A stretch of DNA of 64,000 nucleotides from Phalacrocorax aristotelis (Eukaryota > Chordata > Aves > Suliformes > Phalacrocoracidae), in contig NC_134282.1 of the NCBI RefSeq assembly GCF_949628215.1, forward strand, positions 19,138,723-19,202,722, written 5' to 3'. Positions 52,101 to 63,104 of this stretch are shown here, piece by piece. A program made the position numbers and the translations under genes. A model generated the notes under the pieces. It had not been told where the DNA came from and made no database searches. It was given only the letters and a program-made list of their open reading frames with translations. Position 1 is the first letter of the stretch; every line of letters starts with the position of its first letter.

Positions 52101-55100
52101 AGGGCCGAGGGATGGAGATGTCCTCCATGCTGGTGTCTCGCCTTGCTGGGTGGTGGGACCAAGCCCTGCACTCTGGCTTGACGATGTTCAGGCCTCCCTC
52201 TTGCCATCTCCTCCAGACTTGGCAGTCGACCATCCTCGTGGTGTCCCACGACAGGAACTTCCTGAATGCGGTGGCCACAGACATCATCCACCTGCACTCG
52301 CAGCGGCTTGACTCGTACCGTGGGGACTTTGAGAACTTCATGAAGATCAAGGAGGAGCGGCTGAAGAACCAGCAGCGAGAGTATGAAGCCCAGCAGCAGT
52401 ACCGTGAGCACATCCAGGTAGTGAGAGAAGCCAGTAGTGCTGGGGCATTCTTCTCCCAGCCTCATCCCTTTCTCCATGCTTCTAGACCCGAGATTGTGGC
52501 TCTGGCAGCAGAGTGGTGTGGCTGGGGCTGAAGGGGACCTGGGGCTCTCTGATGCTTTTCTTTCTTGTAGGTTTTTATCGACCGCTTTCGCTACAATGCC
52601 AACCGAGCGTCCCAAGTGCAGAGCAAGCTAAAGCTGTTGGAGAAGCTGTGAGTGCCTGTCCTGCTCCACCTGGGAAGTGGGGAGGGGGCGGTGCTCACGG
52701 GAAGAAACAGGTTCCCAGGGTGCCTGGGAGATACAGGGGTGGCTTGGAGTTTGGATGCTCTGTCTCTGGTCCAGAGGCTTTGGCTAGGATGAGGCATCAC
52801 AGAGCTGATGCCTTCTGGTGTGAGAACAGGCTCCCAGTGCAAGGCACCCTGGTTATGTATCTCCTCTTCTTGCAGGCCAGAGCTGAAACCTGTGGACAAG
52901 GAGTCTGAGGTGATCATGAAGTAAGTGTCCCCGAGCCCTTGCTTGGAGGGCACCTGGCTCCCTTTCTGATGTGAGTTCCTCCTGGCTCCTGTCCTGGCTG
53001 GGACCACCCCTTCCTGCGTGCCAGCCTTACTCTGACAGGGAGCCCAGAGAGGCCCCCATGTTGAGGCTGGGTTCCCGCCTGGGGCCAAGGCTGCAGTTCT
53101 GTGTCCCCTTCTTGTGAGCATCCTTCCCAGAGGCCCTACATGGTAGGGAGGCCCCCTTGCCATCTGGTGGGTTGCAGAGATCGTTCCGGGGGTCTGGGAG
53201 CAGTGTCTCTGAAGTTCCTGGTTATCTCTCACCTCTTCCTGCCCTCCCAGGTTCCCTGATGGCTTTGAGAAGTTCTCCCCCCCAGTCCTGCAGCTAGATG
53301 AAGTAGACTTCTGTTACAACCCAAGTCACTACATCTTTCGTTCCCTCTCCGTCTCTGCTGACCTGGAGTCCCGCATCTGCGTGGTATGTGGGACCACAGA
53401 ATAACGGTAGCCATGAGGGGCCTCGGGAGGTTCCTGCTCAAAGCAGGGCCAGCTTTGATGTTAGGTCAGGTTGCTCAGGTCCTTGTCCAGTTTAATTCTG
53501 GATATCTCCATATTCACACTGTGTCATAGATATATATACACACATATAAGCTATATATGAATAGAATTTAATTCTCATTTCCATAGAGGGGGCTATTTCT
53601 CCCATTCTTCTAGGTCCCACTGTAGCATTTGATCATCCTCATTTTGAGGAACATTGGAACATTTTTACTAATACCAGTTAAAATTTGTGACTTATGCTGT
53701 TGCCCTTCATCCTTTCACCGGCTGCCTCTGAGAAGAGACTGAGTCCATCTTGTCTGTAACCCCCCGATAGCTGACAACAGCAGCCTGTAGTGGGGGTTCC
53801 TGCTGCACTGGATGGGACAGCAGAGAGATGCTATGCACTTGCAAATGAGGCTGGGATCAGGTAATCCTTAGGCTCAAGGTGTGGGGAGGGAACATCATCT
53901 AGCACTGCTGCCTGTGCTGCTCATCAGTGATTGGAATGCAGCTTCCAGGTAGCTGGAGTCACTGGTTAGACTCTCATCCTGCCCCCCTCTGCTGTGTGAT
54001 CATCCAAGAGAGCAGAAATTCCCTGATCACTGCCCTCTCTCTGAAGTACCTTCACGGGTTTCACGTTCTCCAATGCTGCTGCTGCTTCTCTAGGTTGGGG
54101 AAAACGGAGCTGGCAAGTCGACCATGCTAAAGATCTTAATGGGGGAGCTGGCACCAGTCAGAGGGATCAGACATGCTCACAGGTACCTGGCAGGAAGGGG
54201 TGGGTGACAGGGAGGAATGGTGCAGTTGGAGGGCTTTTGGGCTATGCTTTGGAGCGATGGCTGCCCAAGTGATGGGGATGGGTCCTGAACACCCACGCAT
54301 ATGCCCCCCAGCCTATGGCTGTAACTTCAAGCGCTGAGGTTGCAGGGCCTGGTACCAGCTCCCAGTCTCTCTTCTCATTCTGCAGAAACCTGAAGATCGG
54401 TTATTTCAGCCAGCACCATGTGGATCAACTGGACTTGAACATCAGTGCTGTAGAGTTGCTGGCAAGAAAGTTCCCAGGTGAGCTTTTGAGATTCCAGGAG
54501 GTCTGGGCCATTGAGGTCTCCTTTGCCCTGCATGGAGCAGCATTGATTTGCTCTGTGGCCCTGGGCAGAAGACTCTGACATGTCAGTGCTTAGGGGACAC
54601 CACCTGCCCTGGGTTAGCTCCCCACATCCCGCACAAGTTCAGGACACCAGCCTTGAGAAGCTGGGCTGGTTGCACAGGGGTAGCTGCCAGTCTGCATACC
54701 TCAGGCTCGTGTTCTGCTGTGGCCAGGTTTTGGGGGCAGGTGACCCATTTTCCTGCTGGGCACAGAACAAGCATTGGCTCCCCCTTTCCCAGCTGCCAAA
54801 ATCTCCAGCTCCCTTCTCCACTTAACATTATGTAACGCAGTGACAGGGAATTAGGGGCAGTGTCACTTGGAGTCAGTCACCAGCCCTGGCAGCCCCTGTC
54901 CTGATTGTGTCAGTCAGGTTTTTCCCTGCAAGCCCCCCGCTTGGGAGGAAATTGCCTGGAGGTGGCTGCTGAATTCCTCCCCTGCCATGCTGGTCTGGCA
55001 CAGGCTGCCCGGCCGCGGCACCCACCAAGCTCACGGCGCCGAGGGCCCTGTGTCACGCCGGGTGTGCCATAGCTGTGGTGTGACACGCTCCTGCAGGGAA

Positions 55101-56686
55101 GACGGAGGAGGAGTACCGGCATCAGCTGGGGAGCTACGGCGTCTCAGGGGAGCTGGCTGTGCGTCCTGTGGCCAGCCTGTCCGGAGGTCAGAAGAGTCGC
55201 GTGGCCTTTGCCCAGATGACTATGTCCTGGTAATTTGCTCCCAGATGCTGTTAATTTTTGCACAGCTCCATCCCTGGAGCCTGCTTCACCGGGAAGAAGG
55301 TGGGCATCCAGGGACTTTTTGCTGCCCCACAGAAGCCTTGTCCTTGGGACTTTTGTGGGGAGGGAGGTTGTCACACTGGGGGGATGCTGAAAGGAGGCAG
55401 GTGGCATTCTCCTGCTGCTTTGGGCTCACAGGGATAAGAGCTGTCCCTGGAGCTGGGCAATGCCAATCTTGGGACCATGCAAATGCCCGTGGCTGCGGCT
55501 TTTCATGGCTAATGCAGCAGCCTGCTGGAGGTCTCTGCAGTGCGAAGGGGTGCAGATCCGGCCCAGGCCTGTCCCAGAGCATGCTCAGAGCCGTCTTCTC
55601 TTCCAGTCCAAACTTTTACATCCTGGATGAGCCGACAAATCACCTGGACATGGAGACCATCGAGGCGCTGGCAAAGGCACTGAATAAGTTCAGGGTAAGG
55701 CTTCTTCAGTGAGATCTCCTGTTTTCCTAATGGTCCCTGCAGCCTCCAGCACGGGTTACCTTGGTTATCTCAGCCAGAGGTGGACAGTCAAATACCAGTG
55801 ATAGCTTCAAGTCCAGGACAGGTGTTGGGAGGGTCAGTCACATTTCTGCCTTAGACCTCCATCCTGGTGGTTCATTTCACTTGCTGGCTTGGCTAGGGGT
55901 GGCTGAGAGAGGCAACAGCAGACCAGAGAGCACTTTGTCCCCCATCTTGGCCAGTCACCTCCACTCTGTGACTTCTCATGTGCTGCTGTGTGCTGCATGT
56001 GGTGCTCAGCCCTGCCTTGGGGCCTCTCAGCTCTTAGGCATAACTTATGGCTGATCTCCACAGGCTCAGCCTCCAGATACCACTGTGATGGACCTGCTTC
56101 TCACTGTTTCATAGTTGCTCAGGTTGGGGCAGTTTTCCTGTGAAAGAAAAGCTTAATTGAGGTTACTCAGGGCATGGTCGAGCCACCTTTTGGCTGTCAT
56201 TGACTTTACCTGGAATCTCCATCCTTGCAGTTGTCAGAGACCTGGAGAGCCAGTAACAAACCTTGCACTTGCTTTCCAAGGGGGGAGGCTAGTAGGTTAC
56301 TGGTGCACATGCCTCCTCCGTACGTCATCTGTCTGTCCCCCTGAAGGAAGGAAAGACTGGGATTGGGTCCCTGCCTGTGAAGAACTGTTGAGTTTTCCCT
56401 GGAGTGGATGGAGACCTGAAGTCCTGGGCACTGGCTGGACAGGGGTGCAGGATCTCCATGCCACTAGCACTGGGTTCTTGGTTGTGTTCCACCAAGTTCC
56501 CTTTTGTCCCCCCTTGTGTGTTGGCAGGGTGGTGTAATTCTGGTGTCCCACGATGAGCGCTTCATCCGCCTGGTGTGCCAGGAGCTGTGGGTGTGCGAGA
56601 AAGCCACCGTGACCCGCATCGAGGGCGGCTTTGACCAGTACAGAGACATCCTGAAGGAGCAGTTCCAGAAGGAGGGTTTCCTATAA
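46164..56686 (+). CDS. ABCF3: ATP-binding cassette sub-family F member 3 (ABCF3)
   Basis: Soluble twin-ATPase of the ABC-F family with no membrane domain. Relatives act on ribosomes (yeast Gcn20 class), and mammalian ABCF3 is linked to antiviral and growth functions. Twenty-one coding exons: 46164-46236, 46447-46594, 46676-46755, 47135-47190, 48953-49050, 49167-49289, 49565-49831, 50038-50118, 50674-50733, 51080-51136, 51345-51367, 52012-52067, 52217-52417, 52571-52647, 52876-52920, 53251-53383, 54094-54182, 54386-54477, 55097-55229, 55607-55694, 56528-56686. The total of 2139 bases gives 712 residues (human about 709). First cassette: Walker A GRNGLGKTT (213-221), signature SGGWR (332-336), Walker B LLLLDEP (351-357), H-loop SHD (384-386). 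Linker with NRASQVQSKLK. Second cassette: Walker A GENGAGKST (528-536), signature LSGGQ (614-618), Walker B ILDEPTNHLD (636-645), H-loop SHDERF (667-672). The C-terminus is EGFL. Every catalytic motif is intact. A 23-nt exon (51345-51367) splits the first Walker B. Confidence 0.98.
46284..46422. repeat. Three TGTCGCGACA palindromes in ABCF3 intron 1
   Basis: The 10-bp perfect palindrome TGTCGCGACA lies at 46284-46293, 46303-46312 and 46413-46422. The last two are flanked by matching CAGGCGGCCG sequence in direct or inverted form (46310-46320 and 46400-46414). The three copies fall in a 210-bp intron inside a CpG island. They may be local duplications or a clustered factor-binding site, similar in kind to the TCTCGCGAGA element but not the same. 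Confidence 0.8.
47191..48952 (+). other. ABCF3: ABCF3 intron 4 (1.8 kb)
   Basis: The longest ABCF3 intron, between the exons ending GQTS and starting MVNAKKLEK. No repeat or gene is recognised in it. Confidence 0.65.
53420..53800 (-). mobile_element. Old, degenerate CR1 LINE fragment, antisense
   Basis: Within ABCF3 intron 16. GTCAGGTTGCTCAGGTCCTT followed by GTCCAGTTTAATTCTGG is the reverse complement of the CR1 segment that normally reads near GACAAGGxCCTGAGCAACCTGA. Further on, CACCGGCTGCCTCTGAGAAG and GACTGAGTCCATCTTGTCTG resemble the reverse complement of more upstream CR1 sequence. An AT-microsatellite-like stretch (53530-53565) interrupts it. It has no open frame and is clearly older than the copy at 21142. 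Boundaries are approximate. Confidence 0.65.
53530..53565 (+). repeat. AT/CA simple-sequence patch
   Basis: ATATATATACACACATATA followed by AGCTATATATG. A short alternating purine-pyrimidine patch inside the degenerate CR1. Confidence 0.7.
55695..56527 (+). other. ABCF3: ABCF3 last intron (0.8 kb)
   Basis: Lies between the second Walker B exon and the terminal exon. No feature is recognised. Confidence 0.6.
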
Positions 56687-57405
56687 GGGAGGCAGGAGCC
56701 TGACTGTACCAGGGGCTGGAGCACGATGCTCGGCCACCTCGGCATCCATCCCAGCTGTGCCTGGCAGAGCGCCGAGGACGCTGCTGCCCGCATGGACCGT
56801 CAGCCATGCCATCAAACTGCCACCTGAACTGCTCTCCCCTCCTGGGCCCAGGCGGAAGGACAGCGAGGGAGCAGGAGCCTGGTGCCCGGGGCTCTGTTGC
56901 TGGCCAGGGCTATGCCTGGAGCTGCTGCTCTGGGGAGAGGCAGGAAGGAGGTGTCGCGTCCTGATGCTCCCAGTTTTACTCCGTGCTCTGGAGGGCAAGA
57001 GAGGAGTTGTTCTCCATGTTTCTTTTCCCTTTCTGCCTTTTTCTTTTTTTTTTTTTTTTTTGCGTTCACCTGGCCGAACACTAGTCAGGCTCCGTCACAT
57101 GCTACCGTCCCTTTGCTGCCCTGGAAGGAAACGAGGCCTTTGCTGCTAAAAGTGACCCCTGGCTCTTCCCCCAGCCCCTGAAAGCGGGTGCTCGCTTGGT
57201 CTGTCCTCCCCGGGGATTTGCGTTTGTAGTGCTGAGGGAGTGAGAGCCCGGCTCGGCCGGGGCCCTGCTTTCCCTGCGCTGCTGGTACCACCGCGCCTCG
57301 CTCCCTGCCTTTCCTTTCAAACCGGCCCTGGGGTGGGCTGCCCGCCACCCCTCCCCGCCTGCAGAGGGGGTTGCAGTGTAAATAAACCCAGGACGCAGTG
57401 GGTGC
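56687..57405 (+). other. ABCF3: ABCF3 3' UTR
   Basis: About 0.7 kb from the TAA at 56684-56686 to the signal at 57381. It includes a T-rich run at about 57045-57061. Confidence 0.8.
57381..57386 (+). terminator. ABCF3: ABCF3 poly(A) signal (AATAAA)
   Basis: Canonical AATAAA in TGTAAATAAACCC, with a GT-rich stretch (GTGGGTGCGGTGTTCTCC) 15-30 bases downstream. Confidence 0.85.
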
Positions 57406-57949
57406 GGTGTTCTCCTTTCCCTGGGGGGCTGCGGGGCTTGAATTGGGGGCGGGGGGAGGGAGAGGAGAGCGGAGCACAAGGCTGCTAGCGGGGAGGTGCT
57501 CTGGATGGGTCCCGGAAAATTAAATGGCTCCCCGGGGTGGCGCAGTGGGGGCTGTGCCCGTGTCCCACCGGGCTCCTTGGGGCCGTGGGCCACCTCGCGG
57601 CGAGACCGGCGTTGATCCGGTTGCGGTTTGGGGGGGATGAGGGGGAGCGGGACGAGGGGGCAGAGCAGGAGGGCCCTGGCAGCCGGGGGAAGGGGAAGCG
57701 GGGGGACCACGGGCACCCGGGGCGCGGGGTGCTGCTGCCCAGTGGAGGGGCTGTCGCGGGGCAGGATGCAGCCCCGTCCACGCTACACCCCCCCCCCCCC
57801 CCACCGGCGCCGGTAGAGGCTGTCCCCCCCACCCCGCCCACCGGGGCGGCCGGCGCGAAGCCCCACCTCCGCCTTCCCCGCCACCAGGTGGTCCCGCCCC
57901 TGCGGCCGGGGCGGTGCTCGAGCCTCGCTCCGACCGGCGGCGGGCGCCC
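57406..57949 (+). other. ABCF3-PHF intergenic, CpG rich
   Basis: About 0.5 kb of GC-rich DNA joining the ABCF3 3' end to the next CpG island, with a C15 run near 57787-57801. No gene is seen. Long open frames here on both strands are products of stop-codon scarcity at high GC. Confidence 0.65.
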
Positions 57950-57950
57950 A

Positions 57951-57987
57951 CCGGGACGGGCCGGGACGGGACGGGCCGGGACGGGCG
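57951..57987 (+). repeat. CCGGGACGGG/ACGGG minisatellite before the PHF start codon
   Basis: CCGGGACGGG is repeated twice, then ACGGG units run up to three bases before the start codon. If transcribed it forms part of the 5' UTR. Its regularly spaced GGG triplets are quadruplex-competent and could affect translation. Confidence 0.8.
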
Positions 57988-57989
57988 GT

Positions 57990-60900
57990 ATGAGCGCCGG
58001 CGGGGAGGCGGCAGGTGAGGGGCGCGGGGCCGCCGCCCCCGGAGGACCCTTCCCCCGCGGGGGGCCGCCCTCGGCGGGGAGCAGCCCTGTGCCCAGCCCC
58101 GGATCCCCCTTGCCCGAGGAGGTGAGTTGGGGGGGGCCTGTATGCGGGTACCGGGGGGACCCCGCGGGATTCGCCGGTCCTGGGGGTGCGGTGCCGCCCC
58201 GGGCTGCGGGGGTCCCCGCGGGGGAGGGGCGGGTGGGGTCGCGTGAGTGTGTCGCTGTGTGCACGGGAGGGTCGCGTGTTTTTATACCGGGGAAGTCGTG
58301 TGTGTGCACCGGGGTGGGGGGTCGCGTGCGCGCGCGCGTGTGTGTGTGTTTGCGCATGGCGGGGGTCGTGTGTTTTTACGCCGGGGAACTCGTGTGTGGT
58401 GCCGGGTGGGGGAGGGGGGCAGGGGCAACACGGTCGTGTGTCGAGGAGGGCTTTGCGGGAGGGCGCTCTGTGCGTGGGGGGTTGTGTGTGTGTGTGCGTG
58501 CGTGCGTGTGCGCGCGCGGGGGCGGAGGGCGGCTCGGCTCGGGGTGTGTGCCCGGTGGGGCTCCGTGTGCGAGGAGCCCTCGGGGGGCGGCTGTGGGCGC
58601 GCGCGCGTGTGGGCGCGGGTGGGGGGGCGGAGGTACGCGGGATCCGTGGGGGTGCGGCTGCGTGGCCGGGTTGTACCGCGGCGTGTGCCGGGGCTCGGGG
58701 GCTGCGGGGCTGCGTGTGTGTGTGTGTGTGTGAACGGGGGGGGCTCGTTGTGTGCCGGCTCCGGGTGGGGGGTGGGGGGATCCCGGAACGGGTGCTGCTC
58801 GTGCAGTGGGTGTCCGTGTCCGTGGGTAGGGTCCCCGTCCCCCCCACCCCGCGGCCGGTTGGGGCAGGACCGGGAGCGCGGCGCCATCTTGGGAGCCATC
58901 AGGTGCCCGGCGCGGGGACAGGCGGCGGCGGCGGCGGGGGGGGCGCCCCCCCTCCCCCTTCCCCCTTCCCCCTTCCCCCTCCCCTCTCCCCTCCCGGCGG
59001 GCCGCCTTCCCGCGGGGGGAGCCGCACGGCCCGGCTCCGCAGCCTCCCCTCGCTCCCCGGAGCCGGCGGAGGGGGGTGTCTGCTCCTCCGCCCCCGGCTC
59101 GGGGGGCGCCGGCGCGGGGCTGGCCCTGCTGCGGGCACCCGGCGCTCCCGCTGCGGCGTCTCCGAAGCCTCGTCCTGAGCGGCGCCGGCCTCTTTCGGCT
59201 GACCCGGGAGGAGCCGGGGAAGCCCAAATCGCCGGGCGCCCTCTCAGCTCCGCTGCCTTCTCCCTCTGGCCTTGACTCAGCCGGCTGCGGGCGTGGGGGG
59301 GAAAGGGGGGGCGGCCGTCCCCGGCTCCGGGGCTCCCGAGCCTCTGACTCATGCTCTGCCGGGCGGCTGCTGTGCTTTCTGGATGTCCCAGCATGTCGTC
59401 ACTCTGTGTGTGTGTCCCCGTGTGTTTGTGTCCCGACCTGGGTTTTAAAGGGAAGGGCTGCATCTGTCGAGCCAGATGATGCAGATGGGTTACAGGAAGG
59501 ATGGGTGTTCGGGTGACCTAAATATTGTGCGCTTCTATAATTGCCTGGGCTGCCTGCCGGGGTCGGTTGTGATATTCGGCTCAGGTAGGGGAATCCAGGG
59601 AGTTTAATTGACACGTGGCATTTGTTGTAGCCATTGCAGAAACGACAGAGAACGGTGGAAGACTTCAACCAGTTCTGCACCTTCGTTTTGGCCTACGCAG
59701 GCTACATCCCCTACCCTGAAGAGGTAAGCAGTCTTGCGGACTGTTCCTCAACAAAAAGACTGGTTCCTCTGGGCCCCCTGCCATGTGCAGACCCAGCTCC
59801 TAATTCTTCTGGAGACTTGTTCTCCATCCCTAGCCCCTTCCTCCTTTCCCTAGACATCTGTGCTGCAGTCTCCCATGCTAGTCCTGCATCTTCCCCTCTT
59901 GCAGAATGAGCCCTGGACCCACGGAGGCAGCATGAGTCCTCAGAACAGCACGGGGAGCACTCAGGACAGCGATAGCTGGGCCTCGTCCCACTCCTCTGAC
60001 TGTCAGGTGCTGACGGATGACAGGAGGAGCAGGAACGCCGTGGCCCGGGGGGCTGTGGACAACAGCCTGCTCGTGAGCTGCCCTGCCTTCCCCACCGGTT
60101 TCTATGATGTCCAGCCCCAGCAAACCAAACGGAAGAAACCACCAGCAAAGAAACTCATTTTAGAGCAGGAGGTGGAGAAGAGGGTGCCGCCGAGTGCTGG
60201 GAAGGGCTTTGGGGCAGAGCAGGATGGGGTGAAGGAGCTGGCTGTACTGGAGGGACAGGTGCCTCCTGTGAAAGAGAAGCTCTTGGAGCCTTCCCTCAGC
60301 CCAGCTGGGGACACCCAGCCCAGCTCCCTCCTGGAGGAGCTGATGAAGGAGGAGAAGGACTGGGTGCACGGAATGCAGGGGACCGAAAAGCCAGCAGGAG
60401 ATGATCCTCAGCTAAAGGAGCACAACCCCTGCTCTGGAGGGAGGAAAAGTCCCAGTTCTTGTAGTACCTTGGACCAAAGCAAAGGGGAAGATGCAAGCAG
60501 AGGGAGCTCCCAGCTTAGTGGTGAGTGTCCGAAGGAGTGCAGAGGGCCCTGTCGTGCTGCAGCCAGTGCCAAATATTGTCCCTCCCTCAGCTGGAGCCAC
60601 CCATGCTGGCTGCAGAGAGGGTTTGATGATGGTCCAAGCCTCTCCCAGTAAGGGGAGTACTGCTGGAACCTGGGACAGCTGAAGAGCAGAGAGCAGGGAA
60701 TTGGCCTGCCCTTTGGCAGAGCGAGCAGTACAGACCTGAAACGTGTCTGAAGTGGGGTGTAGGGGTGCCTTGCTCATCTGGTCTTTACTTTTTTCTTTTT
60801 TCCCCCTTTTTGCAACTTTAGGAGTCGAATTTGCAGGAGCTCCCAACACCAAAGCAGAAGGTAAGTGGGGGGCTGTCCCATTTAACACCAGTGGAACTGG

Positions 60901-61196
60901 CTAATCTGGCCACAGCCAGACCTGCAGCTGGTAAGGTGGTTTCTGACCAGTGTCTTTTGCTCTAACCAGATGATGATGCCTGGGATCTGATCACCTGCTT
61001 CTGCCTGAAGCCCTTTGCAGGGAGGCCCATGATCGAATGTAACGAATGCGCTACCTGGATCCACCTCTCTTGTGCCAAGATCCGCAAATCCAACGTGCCT
61101 GAGGTTTTCATCTGCCAGCGATGCCGTGATGCCAAGCAGGAGATTCGCCGCTCGAACCGAGCTCGGATGGTGCCCCGCAAGCGCTTCTGTGACTGA
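57990..61196 (+). CDS. PHD-finger protein of the PHF13/PHF23 family
   Basis: Probable nuclear histone reader; PHF13 and PHF23 bind H3K4me2/3 through the same PHD. Exons: 57990-58121, 59631-59723, 59905-60520, 60822-60860, 60970-61196; 1107 bases, 368 residues (PHF13 about 300, PHF23 about 403). Residues 48-75 hold the family N-box ([20 protein letters not shown], then GYIPYPEE). A serine-rich DSDSW segment follows, then the basic KRKKPPAKK, a likely nuclear signal, and a divergent middle. The [12 protein letters not shown] to CQRC block is a complete C4HC3 PHD: C303, C305, C317, C320, H325, C328, C342, C345. The tail [17 protein letters not shown] is closer to PHF13 than PHF23. The first exon is inferred: it is the only ATG frame that joins in phase, but other first exons are possible. 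An acceptor three codons further in (after TTGCAG, 59639) would also keep frame. It could be PHF13 itself relocated, or a third paralog; position beside DVL3 favours the latter. Confidence 0.88.
58711..58732 (+). repeat. (GT)n microsatellite
   Basis: TGCG followed by nine GT units, ending TGAACGGG. Z-DNA prone, within PHF intron 1. Confidence 0.85.
58880..58892 (+). promoter_or_regulatory. YY1-type site inside PHF intron 1
   Basis: GGCGCCATCTTGG, the classical downstream-promoter YY1 element. Such sites usually lie within about 30 bases after a start site, so an alternative transcription start near 58860-58880 is possible. Confidence 0.5.
58945..58995 (+). repeat. Polypyrimidine CCCCCTT tract
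   Basis: An almost pure C/T run built from CCCCCTTC units. The complementary strand is G-quadruplex or triplex competent. Confidence 0.8.
59273..59351 (+). promoter_or_regulatory. Two AP-1/MARE-like sites
   Basis: TGACTCAGC at 59273-59281 fits both AP-1 and the NRF2/MAF antioxidant core TGACnnnGC; TGACTCA at 59345-59351 is AP-1. They are 72 bases apart, downstream of the internal YY1 motif and upstream of PHF exon 2. Confidence 0.45.
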
Positions 61197-62938
61197 AGCT
61201 TCTCCAGAGCAGGGAGGCTGGGGGTCCCCTTTTTAAACTGAAGACTGTAGCCCGGTTTGGCTAGACAATCAATGCACAGTAATGGCAGGGGAGCGGCTGG
61301 GCCTCAGGGCTGGACTGTCCCCCTTGCACTTCTGACTCCCGGAAGCTGCCACACGCATCCTCCCTGTGGATCACGTTGACCATGGAGCTCGGTTACCCAA
61401 GAGGCATGGGAGGGAGAAGAGGGTGGCCAGCCGTGCACTAGGTCACTTGGAAACATCTCTGCCCTCGCACAAAGCTGGCTCAGTGCCTTTCCCCCAGGGC
61501 AGATGAGGAGAACCTAGTCCAAGTAGTTTTTCTGTGGTGTGGTGGAAGCTTACACTTGTCCCAAGATGTGACTCCCCTTCCTCTTTTTTCCCCACCATTT
61601 TCCTTTCCTTGCCTCGGACCTTTGGGTGGGCTGCAATGACAAAGCCCCAGTGACCCAAGTTCTCCAGCCAGTAGGTGCAGCCCAGGCGAGTTCCCTCCAT
61701 GTAGTGTGCTGCCCTCTAGGGTGGCAGAAGAGACTTTGGTCCTGCTGATGCCTGAAGCAGACTGGGGCTCCGTGTCGTGGGGGTATTGGCAGAGCTGTCC
61801 ATCTCCAGCTCATCAGCCTTGTAGGCTGCACAGGGGAGGTCCTTCCCCTGGCCTGTGGTGCTCCTGGTTTCATTTGCTGTGCCCATGGCCCCAGGATAGT
61901 CCTGTTGGGTCAGAAGCCGCAAAGGCATTCTCTGGTAGTCTATTACAAAGGCTGTTCTTGATGAGCAGCTCACCTTGGTTCACCTTCTCCAGTTGCACTG
62001 AAGTCTCCTGTGTGAAAGCGGGGTGGGATTCCTGGTAGGAGACCAAGCAGTTATCCTCAGGGCTGGGAGCCCTTTGGAAGGGGAGCAGGAAGTGCTTTTG
62101 TTAGCTTTCCATGTTTCCACTTCCAGTTTAAAACAACTGAAGCTTGTACCCTGTGGCCAGCTCCTGCCTGCAGGGCTGTCTGGTAGAGCATTAACACCAA
62201 CTGGGTGCTGAGACATGAGCTCAGATGCAGCCTGGAGCTGGGAGGACCTTCCTTCCCAGCATTCCCTCCATCACAACAGTTGGGTTTTTTCCTGGACCTA
62301 TAGAATGAAACCTAATGACTTGTCAAGAGTGGGCCCTGAGCCCCTTCTGCTATGCAACTGCTGCTCCGGAGGCACGGGATATGCCCTCTCCAGGCCCCTG
62401 GTTAAGTTTGGCAGTAGCAGGCTTTCCCTTGCTCCGTGTCCACTGTGTGCAGTGTGTGTGTGTGTGATCTCCTGGGGCCCCACGTGCACTAACTGTTGGA
62501 TCTCACCTCCTCCTCACAGCCCCTCCAAAGAGCCTGGCCCATGTGCCTTCTGCACTTTCCCTGGGGGATGCAGACCCTGCTCCTGTCCTGGTGACACTTG
62601 GTTCAGCCCCTGGCATGCTGCTGCACACAGGAGGAAGTGGGACAGACCCCACTTGCCAGTCCCCACAACTGTTATTTCTTAACTGGGTTCTTTCCTACTT
62701 GCACATCTGGTTACGGCGGGACCACCGCTGGGGGAGGGTGCAGGGCAGCCCCATGTCACTCAGCAACCCCCAGGCTCATCCCTGTGCCTCACTCCTGTAG
62801 AAAGCCTGGGCCCCAAAAGTGCTTTATGTTTTTATAGTTACTTTGTATTGATATGTAAAACAGCAAATTCTGGTCCTTGCCCTGTGGAGTGTGGCTGGAG
62901 TCTTATGTATATAATAAAGTACTTTTGCCATAACGGTG
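61197..62938 (+). other. PHF-gene 3' UTR
   Basis: About 1.7 kb after the TGA at 61194-61196, ending at the AATAAA at 62913. It contains a short (GT)n at about 62451-62466 and no coding sequence that I can support. Confidence 0.8.
62913..62918 (+). terminator. PHF-gene poly(A) signal (AATAAA)
   Basis: AATAAA, followed by a GT-rich element (GGTGGCTTTGGTATTCTTTG) 18-38 bases downstream. It defines the 3' end near 62935. Confidence 0.88.
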
Positions 62939-63104
62939 GCTTTGGTATTCTTTGGTGCCTCACGTCTTGCATCCCTCTGGGACCTGAGTGCTCCTGTTCT
63001 CCTCCTGCTGTGGCTGGGAGGGCACTTGGTGTGGGGATTCCACCCAGCCCTGCTTTCCCCCCCACTTCCACAGTAAACGCCAAGCCACACAAACAACAGG
63101 GAAC

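Larger units (their letters stand above)
58122..59630 (+). other. PHF-gene intron 1, extremely GC-rich
   Basis: Very GC-rich, with GT-repeat and GC-GT patches (for example 58711-58732), a GGC run near 58920-58936 and a CCCCCTT polypyrimidine tract at 58945-58995. It also holds a YY1-type motif and two AP-1/MARE-like motifs, reported separately, which hint at a second promoter. Long open frames on both strands have no family resemblance. Confidence 0.7.

Noticed and set aside
57990-58014. Shorter PHF exon 1 using the GCAG|GTGAGG donor at 58014/58015
   Set aside because: It would leave 25 coding bases, out of frame with both possible exon 2 acceptors. The donor at 58121/58122 keeps phase.
57537-58733. 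398-codon open frame on the plus strand, with frames of 290-393 codons on the minus strand over 57485-59463
   Set aside because: Very high GC depletes stop codons in all frames here. The sequence is Pro/Gly/Arg low complexity with no family motif. Only its 57990-58121 part is retained, as PHF exon 1, because it splices in phase to the conserved N-box.
60491-60651. Continuation of the PHF exon 3 frame to a stop near 60651 as an alternative C-terminus
   Set aside because: It would lose the PHD finger. A clear GTGAGT donor at 60521 and in-phase downstream exons encoding the complete PHD favour splicing.
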